Source: Mariniphaga sp041687215 (lineage in GTDB: Bacteria > Bacteroidota > Bacteroidia > Bacteroidales > Prolixibacteraceae). Taken from it: a stretch of DNA of 64,000 nt. Under the pieces are notes generated by a model. That model was not told where the DNA came from and searched no databases. It saw only the letters and a list, made by a program, of their open reading frames with translations. The stretch covers positions 62,001-126,000 of the forward strand of contig NZ_JAWLCI010000001.1 of assembly GCF_041687215.1 (NCBI RefSeq), read 5' to 3'. Position numbers and translations under genes: made by a program. Numbering within the stretch: position 1 is the first letter of the stretch; each line of letters starts with the position of its first letter. Shown here in pieces: positions 1-7,690 of the stretch.

Positions 1-1852
1 ATTCAATGGAGTAATTGTCTTCAAAAGAAGTGAGCAGCGAAGTGGTGGAACCCGGGGCAAGTTCTTTTATTCCGGAATAGGGGAAGCCTGTTTTTTCAGC
101 TTCAAGCTCATTAATTACCAGCTTGTAAAATTCGTGCCCGGCAAGTAAATTGATACTATGTTTTCCGAAACTTTTTTCATACCTCAGTAGTTCATTCACG
201 GTAAATGAGAGGTTTCGGTTGTTCAGTATATTTAAAATACCACTAACCGTTGCTCCATCGCCAAACTCAGGATTATTGTATTGAATCCGGCGGCTGTTGG
301 CATAATCAAATCCTATATTTGCTGAAAGTGATAACCCGTCAATGGCTGTGTTCAGCCCTTTGCCCAAAATATCAAGGTGAAACCTTCCCGACAAATTATC
401 GGTTGTGGTATAAAAATCATCTTCATATAAAGTAGCTACTGGGTTGTAGTTCGGATTGGCGCCGGAAGGCCTGGTTAAACCATAGTCGAACTGTTTTTCT
501 CCGGTTTCTGAAAGAACCGGATTTCCCTGTTCATCCTGCATATAAACCGGATAAATGGGCGCTAAAAACTGTGCCGAATACCAAACGTTGGAAGTTGCAG
601 AAGTTCCGCCCCATTCCAGATATGAACTTTCAGTTTTCGAGAAATTTACATTCCCTCCGTAATTCAGCCACTCTTTGGGTGTCAATTCAGCTCCGATTCT
701 TCCTGAAATTCGTTCAAAATCTGTTGTCTCCAGCAATCCTTCTTCATTCAGGTAAGCCAGCGAAGCAAAAATTTTTGAATTTTCAGAACCCCCGTTAAAA
801 TACAATTGGTACTCCTGTCGAGGCGCATTTTCATTGGTAATTTCTTCCAGCCAGTCAGACTGGTACAAAAGTTTGGCAGAAGAATTTACCCTTCCCGTAA
901 CCGGGTCAATCAGTTCAGAAACAGACATGTTGTAGGGATTATACATTTCATTGGCTCCGAAAATTCCATTGCTGCCTTTCATCGCTTCAACGGCCATTTG
1001 TCCGGCCAAATCGGGATGTACGCCATCTCTGTAAATCAATTCATTTTTATATCCCTGAAAGGAGGCTTCAATAAAATCGGCAGTGTTTAATGTTTTGTAG
1101 GGTTTAATTGCCCTGTTGGTTACACCGTAGGACGCTTTGAGCTCAACCGAAAGTTGTTCAGCTTTTCCTTTTTTGGTTGTAATTACAACCACGCCGTTTG
1201 CTCCTCGCGAACCATACAATGCTCCGGCTGAAGCATCTTTCAGAATAGTCATCGACTCGATGTCGCCCGGGTTAATGGAGTTCAGATTCCCGTCAAAAGG
1301 AACCCCGTCAACAACATAGAGCGGGCTATTATCGGAATTGATGGACCCAAATCCGCGGATAATAATATCTGCACCTTCACCGGGCTGCCCTGTACCCGAA
1401 GTGGTTTGAACACCCGCAACCTGACCTTCCAGCGCTTTTGAAATGTTGGCCACAGACCTTTTTTGCAGCATCTCATTGTCAATCACTCCGGCAGAACCGG
1501 TAAATGACTCTTTTTTGGCCACACCATAAGCCACCACCATCACTTCGTCCATGCCAATAATTTCCTGTTCCATTACCACATCGTAATTGGTGGCTGAAGT
1601 AACAGGAACCTCAACTGTTTTCAATCCAACAAAAGAGAACAGGATTGTTTCATTTTCAGGAACCCTGAGTGTGAAATTACCGTCAGTATCAGTAATTGTA
1701 CCAATGGAAGTGCCACTTACAACTACCGAAACACCTGGAATAGGTGCCCCGTCGTCCCGGGATGTCACCTTTCCGTTAATTTGCTTTGTTTGTGCATTTG
1801 CGTAAAATACTGCAAAACACAAAACCAAACTGAATAAAAGTAGTTTCTTCAT
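1..1852 (-). CDS. SusC/RagA family TonB-linked outer membrane protein (3' end outside window)
   Basis: Outer-membrane beta-barrel that imports ligands, usually glycans or peptides, with a SusD-like lipoprotein and energy from TonB. The start is the ATG at 1852. It opens a signal peptide (MKKLLLFSLVLCFAVFYANA), followed by a carboxypeptidase-regulatory-like fold (GKVTSRDDGAPIPGVSV, GTSIGTITDTDGNFTL) and the plug with the family signatures ALEGQVAGVQ, IIIRGFGS, PLYVVDGVPFDG and DASAGALYGSRGANGVV. About 617 codons are present, and the reading frame is open to the window edge, so roughly the C-terminal 400 residues of a normal SusC are missing here. The partner susD would lie to the left, outside the window. 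The substrate cannot be told from this part. A structured leader with a terminator lies just upstream (1901-2011). Confidence 0.95.
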   Translation of the reverse strand, partial: MKKLLLFSLVLCFAVFYANAQTKQINGKVTSRDDGAPIPGVSVVVSGTSIGTITDTDGNFTLRVPENETILFSFVGLKTVEVPVTSATNYDVVMEQEIIGMDEVMVVAYGVAKKESFTGSAGVIDNEMLQKRSVANISKALEGQVAGVQTTSGTGQPGEGADIIIRGFGSINSDNSPLYVVDGVPFDGNLNSINPGDIESMTILKDASAGALYGSRGANGVVVITTKKGKAEQLSVELKASYGVTNRAIKPYKTLNTADFIEASFQGYKNELIYRDGVHPDLAGQMAVEAMKGSNGIFGANEMYNPYNMSVSELIDPVTGRVNSSAKLLYQSDWLEEITNENAPRQEYQLYFNGGSENSKIFASLAYLNEEGLLETTDFERISGRIGAELTPKEWLNYGGNVNFSKTESSYLEWGGTSATSNVWYSAQFLAPIYPVYMQDEQGNPVLSETGEKQFDYGLTRPSGANPNYNPVATLYEDDFYTTTDNLSGRFHLDILGKGLNTAIDGLSLSANIGFDYANSRRIQYNNPEFGDGATVSGILNILNNRNLSFTVNELLRYEKSFGKHSINLLAGHEFYKLVINELEAEKTGFPYSGIKELAPGSTTSLLTSFEDNYSIE

Positions 1853-1900
1853 AAAAGTTAATTTTTGTGATATTTTTTTTTGGAATAAATCCTCAAATCA

Positions 1901-1934
1901 AAAAAAAAGCCCCTGCCGGGGAAACAGGAGCTTT
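1901..1934 (-). terminator. Intrinsic terminator-like hairpin in the susC leader
   Basis: On the minus strand the arms AAAGCTCCTG and CAGGGGCTTT (one G-U pair) enclose a 9-nt loop and run into eight T residues. This has the form of a Rho-independent terminator, but it lies upstream of the susC-like ATG at 1852 rather than behind a gene. Confidence 0.65.
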
Positions 1935-2011
1935 AGTAATTTACCCTTCGGTAATTCAACACGCTGCAATTTTTAATGCTGTTTAACTATTTCTATGAAA
2001 ATTGCTGTGTT
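1901..2011 (-). promoter_or_regulatory. Structured leader upstream of the susC-like gene
   Basis: Read on the minus strand, this stretch can form three consecutive hairpins. The first has arms at 1998-2011 and 1958-1973 (AACAC plus GCAATTTT on one side and the complement on the other, with small bulges). The second is a short TTACC/GGTAA stem at 1941-1954. The third is a terminator-like stem at 1906-1934. The susC-like ATG at 1852 lies 49 nt past the last one. A transcription attenuator or riboregulator of the transporter gene is possible, but so is a free small RNA that ends at the terminator. No known riboswitch core, such as the cobalamin box, was recognised. Confidence 0.45.
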
Positions 2012-2272
2012 AGTTTTTAAAACTGTTATTGTTTTTCCCCGAATTTTTTCAAAATTTCAACAATGATTAAATGCTTTTCATTTTATTGTTTTCTGGCTTT
2101 GAGACCAAACTTAGGGTTTCTGAAAATAAGTGATGAAAAAATTCAATGAATGGGCGTATTAAAAAAGTAAAATGCAGGAAATGCAACAATAGTGATAAAC
2201 TACGCAGGATATGGTTGTTTGTGGATAGAATTAAACGGGTTACTGATAAAACAGAATTATTGACAGAAAAAT

Positions 2273-2307
2273 GGGGTGCATTTTTCAATACACCCCTTGG
2301 TTTTTTT
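2273..2307. terminator. Bidirectional terminator-like hairpin behind the small orphan gene
   Basis: GGGGTG (2273-2278) pairs with CACCCC (2291-2296) around a 12-nt loop. T tracts follow on both strands, stronger on plus (2301-2307) and ATTTTT on minus. On the minus strand it directly follows the stop codon of the small gene at 2306-2497 and probably ends the transcript there. Confidence 0.6.
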
Positions 2308-2497
2308 ACGCCGCGACGCCTGAAAAAACTTCTTCCAGAACATCGGGATACTTATTTTTAAAATTTTGATAGCACCAGTCGTGCAATTCCTGAACCTCTG
2401 AAGGTTCTACCCATTGAATACACTTTGCCAGTTCTTTTCGGAACAAGTGTTTGCTAAAACTCACTTTGGGTAAAATAACTTTTGCGTAATCGAGCAT
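2306..2497 (-). CDS. Small hypothetical protein (63 aa)
   Basis: Short soluble protein of unknown function. It is mixed-charge and helix-rich, with no signal peptide or membrane segment. The central part (QWVEPSEVQELHDWCYQNF) looks like an amphipathic helix with two tryptophans and a cysteine. It reads as a real gene because it uses an ATG, has ordinary composition and is followed at once by a terminator hairpin. About 200 bases separate it from the end of trpA, and that gap holds an interrupted GGTATG/CATACC inverted repeat, so it may have its own promoter. I do not recognise the family with certainty and assign no role in tryptophan synthesis. Confidence 0.6.
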   Translation of the reverse strand: MLDYAKVILPKVSFSKHLFRKELAKCIQWVEPSEVQELHDWCYQNFKNKYPDVLEEVFSGVAA

Positions 2498-2704
2498 GGT
2501 CCAAATATTTTAGTTTTATAAATCCGACATTAATATAACACCTAAAAACAATTAATGGTATGTTGTAAAATATGGTTTAACATTCATTAACTATGCCATA
2601 CCAAATCGTCTTTTTCTATTTGATTGTATCATTGCCCGTTACTAAAAAGTTACATAAAACTGTTTAAAAACATTAACGATTATTTTTTGATTTTTTTCAA
2701 AAAA

Positions 2705-3487
2705 TTAATCAGAAATTCGAATATTCCGTACAAAGTTTTCAATACACTTTTTAATTTCTTTACACTCTTGCAACGCTTTTACAAAAGCACTCCCAATAAT
2801 GGCGCCGCTGGCGTATTTGCAGGCATTAACAAAGGTAGAACTATCCGAAATTCCGAAGCCTATTAACCTGGGGTTAATTAAATTCATCTGTTGAATCCGT
2901 TCGAAATAATCCTGGTGAAAATCTTCCACTTTTTTGCCGGCGCCGGTAGTTGATGCCGAAGAAACCATGTAAATAAATCCACCGGAAGATTCATCTATTT
3001 GCTGGATACGTGCTTCGGGTGTTTGAGGCGTAATCAGCAAAATGTTGTGCAAATTGTTTTTTGTGAAATGTTCCTTGTACTGCGCTTCAAATTCCTCCAA
3101 AGGCAGGTCGGGCAAAATGGCTCCGTCAATTCCAGTTTCACTGCATTTTTTGCAGAATTCTTGCACGCCAAACTGCATTACCGGATTGAAGTACCCCATT
3201 AAAATCAGTGGAATTTTTACCGATTGCCGGATGTTTTTCAGTTGGTCGAAAAGCAAATGAAGCGACATCCCGTTTTTCAGGGCAATTTCACTGCTGTGCT
3301 GAATGGTGGGCCCGTCAGCGGTTGGGTCAGAAAAAGGAATGCCGATTTCGATGAGGTCCACCCCGTTTTTTTCCAATTCCTGAATAATTTCAACGGTGTC
3401 GTTCAATTTTGGAAATCCGGCTGTAAAATAGACCGAAAGAATATTCTCTTTTTTCGTTTCGAAAAGCTGGTTGATTCTGTTTTTCAT
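2705..3487 (-). CDS. trpA: Tryptophan synthase alpha subunit
   Basis: Cleaves indole-3-glycerol phosphate to indole, which passes through a tunnel to TrpB in the alpha2-beta2 complex. This is the last step of tryptophan synthesis, in the cytoplasm. Family signatures are present: SVYFTAGFPKLNDT, the catalytic region DLIEIGIPFSDPTADGPTIQ, DGAILPDLPLEEF (catalytic Asp) and the phosphate-binding GFGISDSS. The length of 260 residues is normal. The frame stays open upstream to 3637, but that extension is only the translation of a palindromic repeat in the trpB-trpA spacer. The start is therefore placed at ATG 3487, or at the adjacent ATG 3490. It is the last gene of the operon. Confidence 0.96.
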   Translation of the reverse strand: MKNRINQLFETKKENILSVYFTAGFPKLNDTVEIIQELEKNGVDLIEIGIPFSDPTADGPTIQHSSEIALKNGMSLHLLFDQLKNIRQSVKIPLILMGYFNPVMQFGVQEFCKKCSETGIDGAILPDLPLEEFEAQYKEHFTKNNLHNILLITPQTPEARIQQIDESSGGFIYMVSSASTTGAGKKVEDFHQDYFERIQQMNLINPRLIGFGISDSSTFVNACKYASGAIIGSAFVKALQECKEIKKCIENFVRNIRISD

Positions 3488-3499
3488 CATGTTAAGAAT

Positions 3500-3625
3500 A
3501 AGCCCCCTAAATCCCCCAAAGGGGGAGTTGGAGAAGACAATTTTACTATTTGTTATACATTTATATTTTCCTTTTTCTCGTTTTCTTCTCTTATTCCCTC
3601 CCTTTGGGAGGGTTAGGGAGGGCCC
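3500..3625. repeat. Pair of inverted GC-rich palindromes (REPIN-like) in the trpB-trpA spacer
   Basis: The left copy (about 3500-3532) carries the core CCCCCAAAGGGGG preceded by AGCCCCCTAAAT. The right copy (about 3594-3625) carries the core CCCTCCCTTTGGGAGGG followed by TTAGGGAGGGC. The asymmetric tails show that the copies face away from each other, like the two arms of a REPIN, about 60 bp apart. Related copies sit at 7692, 8283, 8388 and 9838-10010. They fill almost the whole spacer. Confidence 0.8.
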
Positions 3626-3626
3626 A

Positions 3627-4808
3627 CTAATACCCAAAATACTCCAAATACGTTTCCATGTCCTTATTGCCGCTACCCGAGAGGTTAATCACGTTCACAT
3701 CGTCCGGTTTCATTTCAATTTTTTCGAGAGCTGCCAGTGCATGTGCCGATTCCAGCGCCGGAATGATTCCTTCTTTCTGGGTGAGTAGAAGTGCAGCCTG
3801 CAAAACTTCTTCATCAGTAGCAGCAATGTATTTTGCCCTTCCGGTTTTAAACAGATGCGCGTGCAACGGCCCGATTCCCGGATAATCCAGTCCGGCAGAA
3901 ATAGAATACGGTTCTGTGATTTGCCCGTCTCGATTTTGCATAAGCATGGTGCGGCTGGCATGCAACACACCCGGCGAGCCCACCAGCAAAGTAGCAGCAG
4001 TTTCTGGTGTTTCCACTCCTTTCCCGGCAGCTTCCACGCCAATCAGTTCAACCTGTTCATCATCCAGATAATGGTAAAAAGCACCGGCGGCATTACTTCC
4101 GCCACCCACACAAGCAATTATTCTGGTAGGAAATTCACTTCCGGTTTGTTCCAACAGTTGATTTTTCATCTCTTTGCTGATGACCGACTGAAAACGGGCC
4201 ACCATATCGGGGAAAGGGTGCGGCCCAACCACAGAACCGATGATGTAGTGCGTGTCTTCCGGATTGTTGATCCAGTCGCGCATGGCTTCATTGGTGGCGT
4301 CTTTCAAGGTTTTGTTGCCACTGTGCACGGGAATCACTTCGGCGCCCAGCATTTTCATCTTTTTTACATTGGGTGCCTGCCGCTGCACATCGAGCGCACC
4401 CATGTAAACCACGCATTTTAACCCTTTTAGCGCACAAACAGTGGCGGTGGCCACGCCGTGCTGTCCGGCGCCGGTTTCTGCAATAATACGGGTTTTGCCC
4501 AGCTTTTCGGCCAGTAAAATCTGCCCCACCGTATTGTTCAGTTTGTGCGACCCGGTGTGGTTCAAATCTTCGCGCTTCAGGTAAATTTTTGTGCCGTAAT
4601 GTTCCGATAATCGGCCGGCAAAGTACAACGGCGACGGCCGGCCTACGTAATCTTTCATTAACTGGTCGAATTCTTTTTTGAATTCCGGTGATTCGATAAT
4701 CTCCAGGTAACGGCGTCGGAGCTCATCGATGTTGGCAAACATCATTTCGGGAATCCAGGCCCCGCCAAACTCTCCGTAATATCCTTTTTCGTTAACGTTA
4801 AACTTCAT
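3627..4808 (-). CDS. trpB: Tryptophan synthase beta chain
   Basis: PLP enzyme that condenses indole with serine to give tryptophan, partner of TrpA. Evidence: the N-terminal GYYGEFGGAWIPEMM, the PLP lysine in LNHTGSHKLNN, AETGAGQHGVATAT, the phosphate-cradling CVGGGSNAAG, and GVEAAGKGVET. Length 393 residues is normal for TrpB1. The start is set at ATG 4808 (MKFNVNEKGYYG). The frame continues to 4844 through spacer sequence, which gives a non-conserved leader. Its stop is about 140 bases before trpA, which is unusually far for a pair that normally overlaps, because of the inserted repeats. Confidence 0.97.
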   Translation of the reverse strand: MKFNVNEKGYYGEFGGAWIPEMMFANIDELRRRYLEIIESPEFKKEFDQLMKDYVGRPSPLYFAGRLSEHYGTKIYLKREDLNHTGSHKLNNTVGQILLAEKLGKTRIIAETGAGQHGVATATVCALKGLKCVVYMGALDVQRQAPNVKKMKMLGAEVIPVHSGNKTLKDATNEAMRDWINNPEDTHYIIGSVVGPHPFPDMVARFQSVISKEMKNQLLEQTGSEFPTRIIACVGGGSNAAGAFYHYLDDEQVELIGVEAAGKGVETPETAATLLVGSPGVLHASRTMLMQNRDGQITEPYSISAGLDYPGIGPLHAHLFKTGRAKYIAATDEEVLQAALLLTQKEGIIPALESAHALAALEKIEMKPDDVNVINLSGSGNKDMETYLEYFGY

Positions 4809-4833
4809 TTCTGTAATTTTATTCGTGTTTCTT

Positions 4834-4896
4834 GTCATTCCCATGAAGATGGGAATCTGCTAAAATTTTGCAGATTCCCGCCTACGCGGGAATGAC
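4834..4896. repeat. Inverted pair of TTCCC-type palindromes in the trpF-trpB spacer
   Basis: GTCATTCCC (4834-4842) and GGGAATGAC (4888-4896) form the outer ends. Inside, GGGAATCTGC and GCAGATTCCC flank a 9-nt AT-rich centre, so the element is a large inverted repeat made of two small palindromes. It is a different family from the CCCTTTGGG repeats of the neighbouring spacers and resembles the widespread intergenic TCATTCCCGC type. Confidence 0.8.
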
Positions 4897-4905
4897 GGTT
4901 GTTCA

Positions 4906-5529
4906 TTAGTTGATTTCTGCAATAAATTGTTTTAACTTTTCCACATTTTTTACTCCCGGTTCATCTTCAAAACCGCTGTTCAGGTCAATTCCGAAAAGCT
5001 GTGGATGTTGAAGTTTTCTGATGGCCTCGGCATCCTCCGGTACAATTCCCCCGCTTAAAAAGAAGGGAACATTTACCTGGTATTTTTCCAAAATTTTCCA
5101 GTTAAATTTTTTCCCGGAGCCTCCCGGCAAGTCTGTTTTTGTATCGAACAGAAAATAATCCACACTTTTTTCGTAAGCGTTAATCGAAGCAAAATCAAAA
5201 TCTTCATTCAGGTTGAAAGCTTTTATCACTTTCAATCCCTGTTTTTTTAACAACCGGCAGGTTTTTGGATTTTCTTTTCCATGTAACTGAACATATTCAA
5301 ATCCAAGGTTTTTGGCCAGCCCAAGAATTTCAAAAGCGTTTTCATCCACAAAAACGGCCACTTTAAGTTTAGCTGATTGGAAAAGTCCCGGTTCGGTGTT
5401 TTCTCCCACAAATCGTTTCGATTTAGGGTAAAAAATGAATCCCAGAAAATCCACAGGAAGTTTTTCCACCGCTTCCCGGTTGGCGGTGAATTTCATTCCG
5501 CATACTTTTATTTTCAGATTATCAATCAT
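4906..5529 (-). CDS. trpF: Phosphoribosylanthranilate isomerase
   Basis: Amadori rearrangement of phosphoribosylanthranilate to CdRP, a cytoplasmic TIM-barrel enzyme. Seen: the catalytic Cys motif IKVCGMK at the N-terminus, YVQLHGKE, the catalytic Asp in FLFDTKTDLPGGSGKKFNW, LSGGI and the closing DLNSGFEDEPGVKN. Length 207 residues is normal. It is stand-alone rather than fused to TrpC. It lies in the trp operon between trpC (spacer 114 bases with a CACCG repeat) and trpB. Confidence 0.95.
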   Translation of the reverse strand: MIDNLKIKVCGMKFTANREAVEKLPVDFLGFIFYPKSKRFVGENTEPGLFQSAKLKVAVFVDENAFEILGLAKNLGFEYVQLHGKENPKTCRLLKKQGLKVIKAFNLNEDFDFASINAYEKSVDYFLFDTKTDLPGGSGKKFNWKILEKYQVNVPFFLSGGIVPEDAEAIRKLQHPQLFGIDLNSGFEDEPGVKNVEKLKQFIAEIN

Positions 5530-5619
5530 TTTACTTCTTTTCTAGATTTGTTTTGTCATGATTTTTGTTTGCTAAGCCACAAAAACACATGCCAAAACTT
5601 GTGCAATCTTTTTCTCTTA

Positions 5620-5639
5620 CACCGCCCTAAAGGACGGTG
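5620..5639. repeat. CACCG-type palindromic repeat, trpC-trpF spacer
   Basis: The 20-mer CACCGCCCTAAAGGACGGTG is an imperfect palindrome of 9-bp arms. The same unit recurs at 6561-6580, and its inverse at 6442-6461. The copy ends four bases from the trpC stop codon, so it could fold as a hairpin between trpC and trpF in the mRNA. Confidence 0.85.
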
Positions 5640-5643
5640 CTAA

Positions 5644-6426
5644 TTATAAACTTTCAATTAACTTTTTACACGCTTCTCCCGGGTTGTCGGTTTTCATAAA
5701 GGTTTCGCCAATCAGAAACCCTTTAAAACCGTGCTTCCTTAAATAATGAATCGCTTCCGCGCCAGCCAGTCCGCTTTCCGAAATTTTCACAAACCGATCG
5801 GGAATAAGCTTTGCCAGTTTTACCGAAGTTTCCACATCCACTTCAAAAGTTTTCAGGTTGCGGTTGTTTACACCCACAAGTTCCACAAAATCGTTCAACA
5901 AATTCAGTTCATTGGCATTATGAACTTCCATTAGCACTTCCATGCCCAGACTTTTTGCTTTTTTGGCCAATGTTGCGGCCTGTTCTTTTTCCAGGCAGGC
6001 TGCAATAAGGAGAATCACATCGGCTCCAAATGCTTTTGCTTCCACCAACTGGTAGGTGTCAATAATAAAATCTTTACGAAGAATTGGAATTGCCGGATTC
6101 GTTTCGCGCGCTTTGGCCAGGTTGGCCAGAGTTCCGCCAAAATAATCGTAATCGGTTAAAACGGACAAACCTGCCGCTCCGGCTTCTGAGTATCCTTTGG
6201 TCACTTCTTCCACCTTCACCCCAAAATTGATTTCCCCTTTCGATGGCGACTTTTGCTTAAACTCAGCAATGATTCCGGAAGAACTGTTTTTCAGCAAAGC
6301 TGTTTTCAGCGAATTGCATTTCCGCTGGTAACCGGGAAATTTTTTGAGTTGTGCCGCCGGAATCGCCTTTTTCTGCCGGGCTACTTCCACCTTTTTGGTT
6401 TCAATTATTTTTTCGAGAATATTCAT
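5644..6426 (-). CDS. trpC: Indole-3-glycerol phosphate synthase
   Basis: Closes the indole ring from CdRP with loss of CO2 and water (cytoplasmic TIM barrel). Evidence: IIAEFKQKSPSKG (catalytic Glu and Lys), AAGLSVLTDYDYFGGT, PILRKDFIIDTYQ, ADVILLIAACL, LVGVNNRNLKTF and KISESGLAG. Length is 260 residues. The start is the ATG at 6426 (MNILEKI); the few upstream codons begin in the flanking palindromic repeat with a GTG and are unlikely to be used. It sits between trpD and trpF and, like both, is separated from them by repeat-bearing spacers. Confidence 0.95.
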   Translation of the reverse strand: MNILEKIIETKKVEVARQKKAIPAAQLKKFPGYQRKCNSLKTALLKNSSSGIIAEFKQKSPSKGEINFGVKVEEVTKGYSEAGAAGLSVLTDYDYFGGTLANLAKARETNPAIPILRKDFIIDTYQLVEAKAFGADVILLIAACLEKEQAATLAKKAKSLGMEVLMEVHNANELNLLNDFVELVGVNNRNLKTFEVDVETSVKLAKLIPDRFVKISESGLAGAEAIHYLRKHGFKGFLIGETFMKTDNPGEACKKLIESL

Positions 6427-6441
6427 GTTTTCTTGTTTTTG

Positions 6442-6580
6442 CACCGTCCTTTAGGTCGGTGTTGTATTACATATTTTCCCGGTTGGAATTTCTGAAAAAT
6501 GGTATTCTAAATTTTACCATTTTTCAGAAATTCCTTTCCACCTCATTCATTTTTAATTTTCACCGCCCTAAAGGACGGTG
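6442..6580. repeat. Nested inverted-repeat (MITE/REPIN-like) element in the trpD-trpC spacer
   Basis: Two CACCG-type 20-mers in inverted orientation (6442-6461 and 6561-6580) bracket a second, unrelated, perfect inverted repeat with 20-bp arms at 6485-6504 and 6515-6534 around a 10-nt loop. The whole unit of 139 bp is a non-coding nested palindrome and almost fills the spacer. No transposase is present. It could be a non-autonomous mobile element, or an mRNA stabiliser or processing site. Confidence 0.75.
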
Positions 6581-6587
6581 CTATTTT

Positions 6588-7583
6588 TTAATCTACAACC
6601 GCTTTCAGTTTTTGTAATGCCCTGCCACTTTTTAGCGATTCACCCGCCATATCCACACATTCCGGTAAACTTTTTTCCGGATAAACCAGGTTCAGGCCCA
6701 CAGCTGCGTTGGCTACCACCACGTTGTTTTGTTCTTTTGAACCTTTTCCTTCCAGAATATGCATAAAAATCTGAGCAGCTTCTTTAATGGAATCGCCGCC
6801 ATAAATGGATTCAGGTTGAATTTTTTCAAACCCAAAATCGGCAGGTGAAAAATACCCTTCTTTTTCATTCTGTGCAAAACGGGTAGAATCGGTGAGCGAA
6901 ACCTCGTCGTACCCGTCGTTGCTGTTGATAACCGTAAAATTTATATCCAGCGTTTCGTACACATTTCTGTAGTGATTGAAATTTTCAGTATTATTTACGC
7001 CCAGTACCTGGTATTTTGGTGAAGAGGGATTCACCATTGGACCCAAAATATTGAAAAAAGTCTGCACTTTCAAAGCCCGGCGCACTGGTGCAATGTATTT
7101 CATGGCCGGGTGAAAAAGCGGTGCGTGCATAAAACAGAAGTTGCTTTTTTCCAGGTCGTTTTTCAGCTTATCCAGGTCGTTGCTGAATTTGTAACCCATG
7201 AGTTCGAGCAGGTTGGACGAGCCGCTGGTGGACGAAACGGCGTAGTTGCCATGTTTGGCTACATTCACTCCGGCACCGGCAATAATAAAACAGGCCAGCG
7301 TTGAGATGTTAAACGTATTTTTTCCGTCGCCACCGGTACCCACCACATCGATGGCATCGTAACCGGAAAGATCAGTCACGAGGCAAAGTTCAGCCATGGC
7401 ATCACGGAATCCGGCCAGTTCATCGGAAGTGATTGGTCTCATCTTAAAAACAGTAAGAAACGAAGCGAACTCCGCCTCGCTGTGCATTCCTTTTCCCACT
7501 TCCAGCAGACTTTTTTTCGCCTGCTCTCGTGTCAGATTATTTCCTTCAAATAAATATTCCAGTGTATTTTTCATGCTATTCAA
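6588..7583 (-). CDS. trpD: Anthranilate phosphoribosyltransferase
   Basis: Transfers phosphoribose from PRPP to anthranilate, the second step of the pathway. Evidence: VVGTGGDGKNTFNISTL (PRPP loop), NVAKHGNYAVSSTSGSSN, FLHAPLFHPAMKYIAPVRR-like segment and FNILGPMVNPSSPKYQVLGV. Length 331 residues is normal. Two in-frame starts exist, ATG 7583 (MNSMKN) and ATG 7574 (MKN), and the second is equally plausible. It is not fused to TrpG, which is a separate gene upstream. Confidence 0.95.
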   Translation of the reverse strand: MNSMKNTLEYLFEGNNLTREQAKKSLLEVGKGMHSEAEFASFLTVFKMRPITSDELAGFRDAMAELCLVTDLSGYDAIDVVGTGGDGKNTFNISTLACFIIAGAGVNVAKHGNYAVSSTSGSSNLLELMGYKFSNDLDKLKNDLEKSNFCFMHAPLFHPAMKYIAPVRRALKVQTFFNILGPMVNPSSPKYQVLGVNNTENFNHYRNVYETLDINFTVINSNDGYDEVSLTDSTRFAQNEKEGYFSPADFGFEKIQPESIYGGDSIKEAAQIFMHILEGKGSKEQNNVVVANAAVGLNLVYPEKSLPECVDMAGESLKSGRALQKLKAVVD

Positions 7584-7690
7584 CTTTTATTTTGCGGTGC
7601 GTACAATGTCTGTTTTTCAATGAACGGAATTGGACGCACCTCGATTTAATTGCCAAAATTCCGCCCCCGGGATAAATTCCGGGGCTATTT

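Noticed and set aside
2067..2361. Open frames on both strands (2146-2361 plus, 2067-2288 minus)
   Set aside because: Both run through the terminator hairpin at 2273-2307, the plus frame also overlaps the small gene at 2306-2497, and neither looks like a protein family.
3488..3637. Upstream extension of TrpA by 50 residues
   Set aside because: The extra residues translate the palindromic repeats of the spacer; TrpA proteins start at the MKNRINQLF position.
3855..4421. 188-codon plus-strand frame antisense to trpB
   Set aside because: A mirror of the conserved trpB sequence, with no independent signal.
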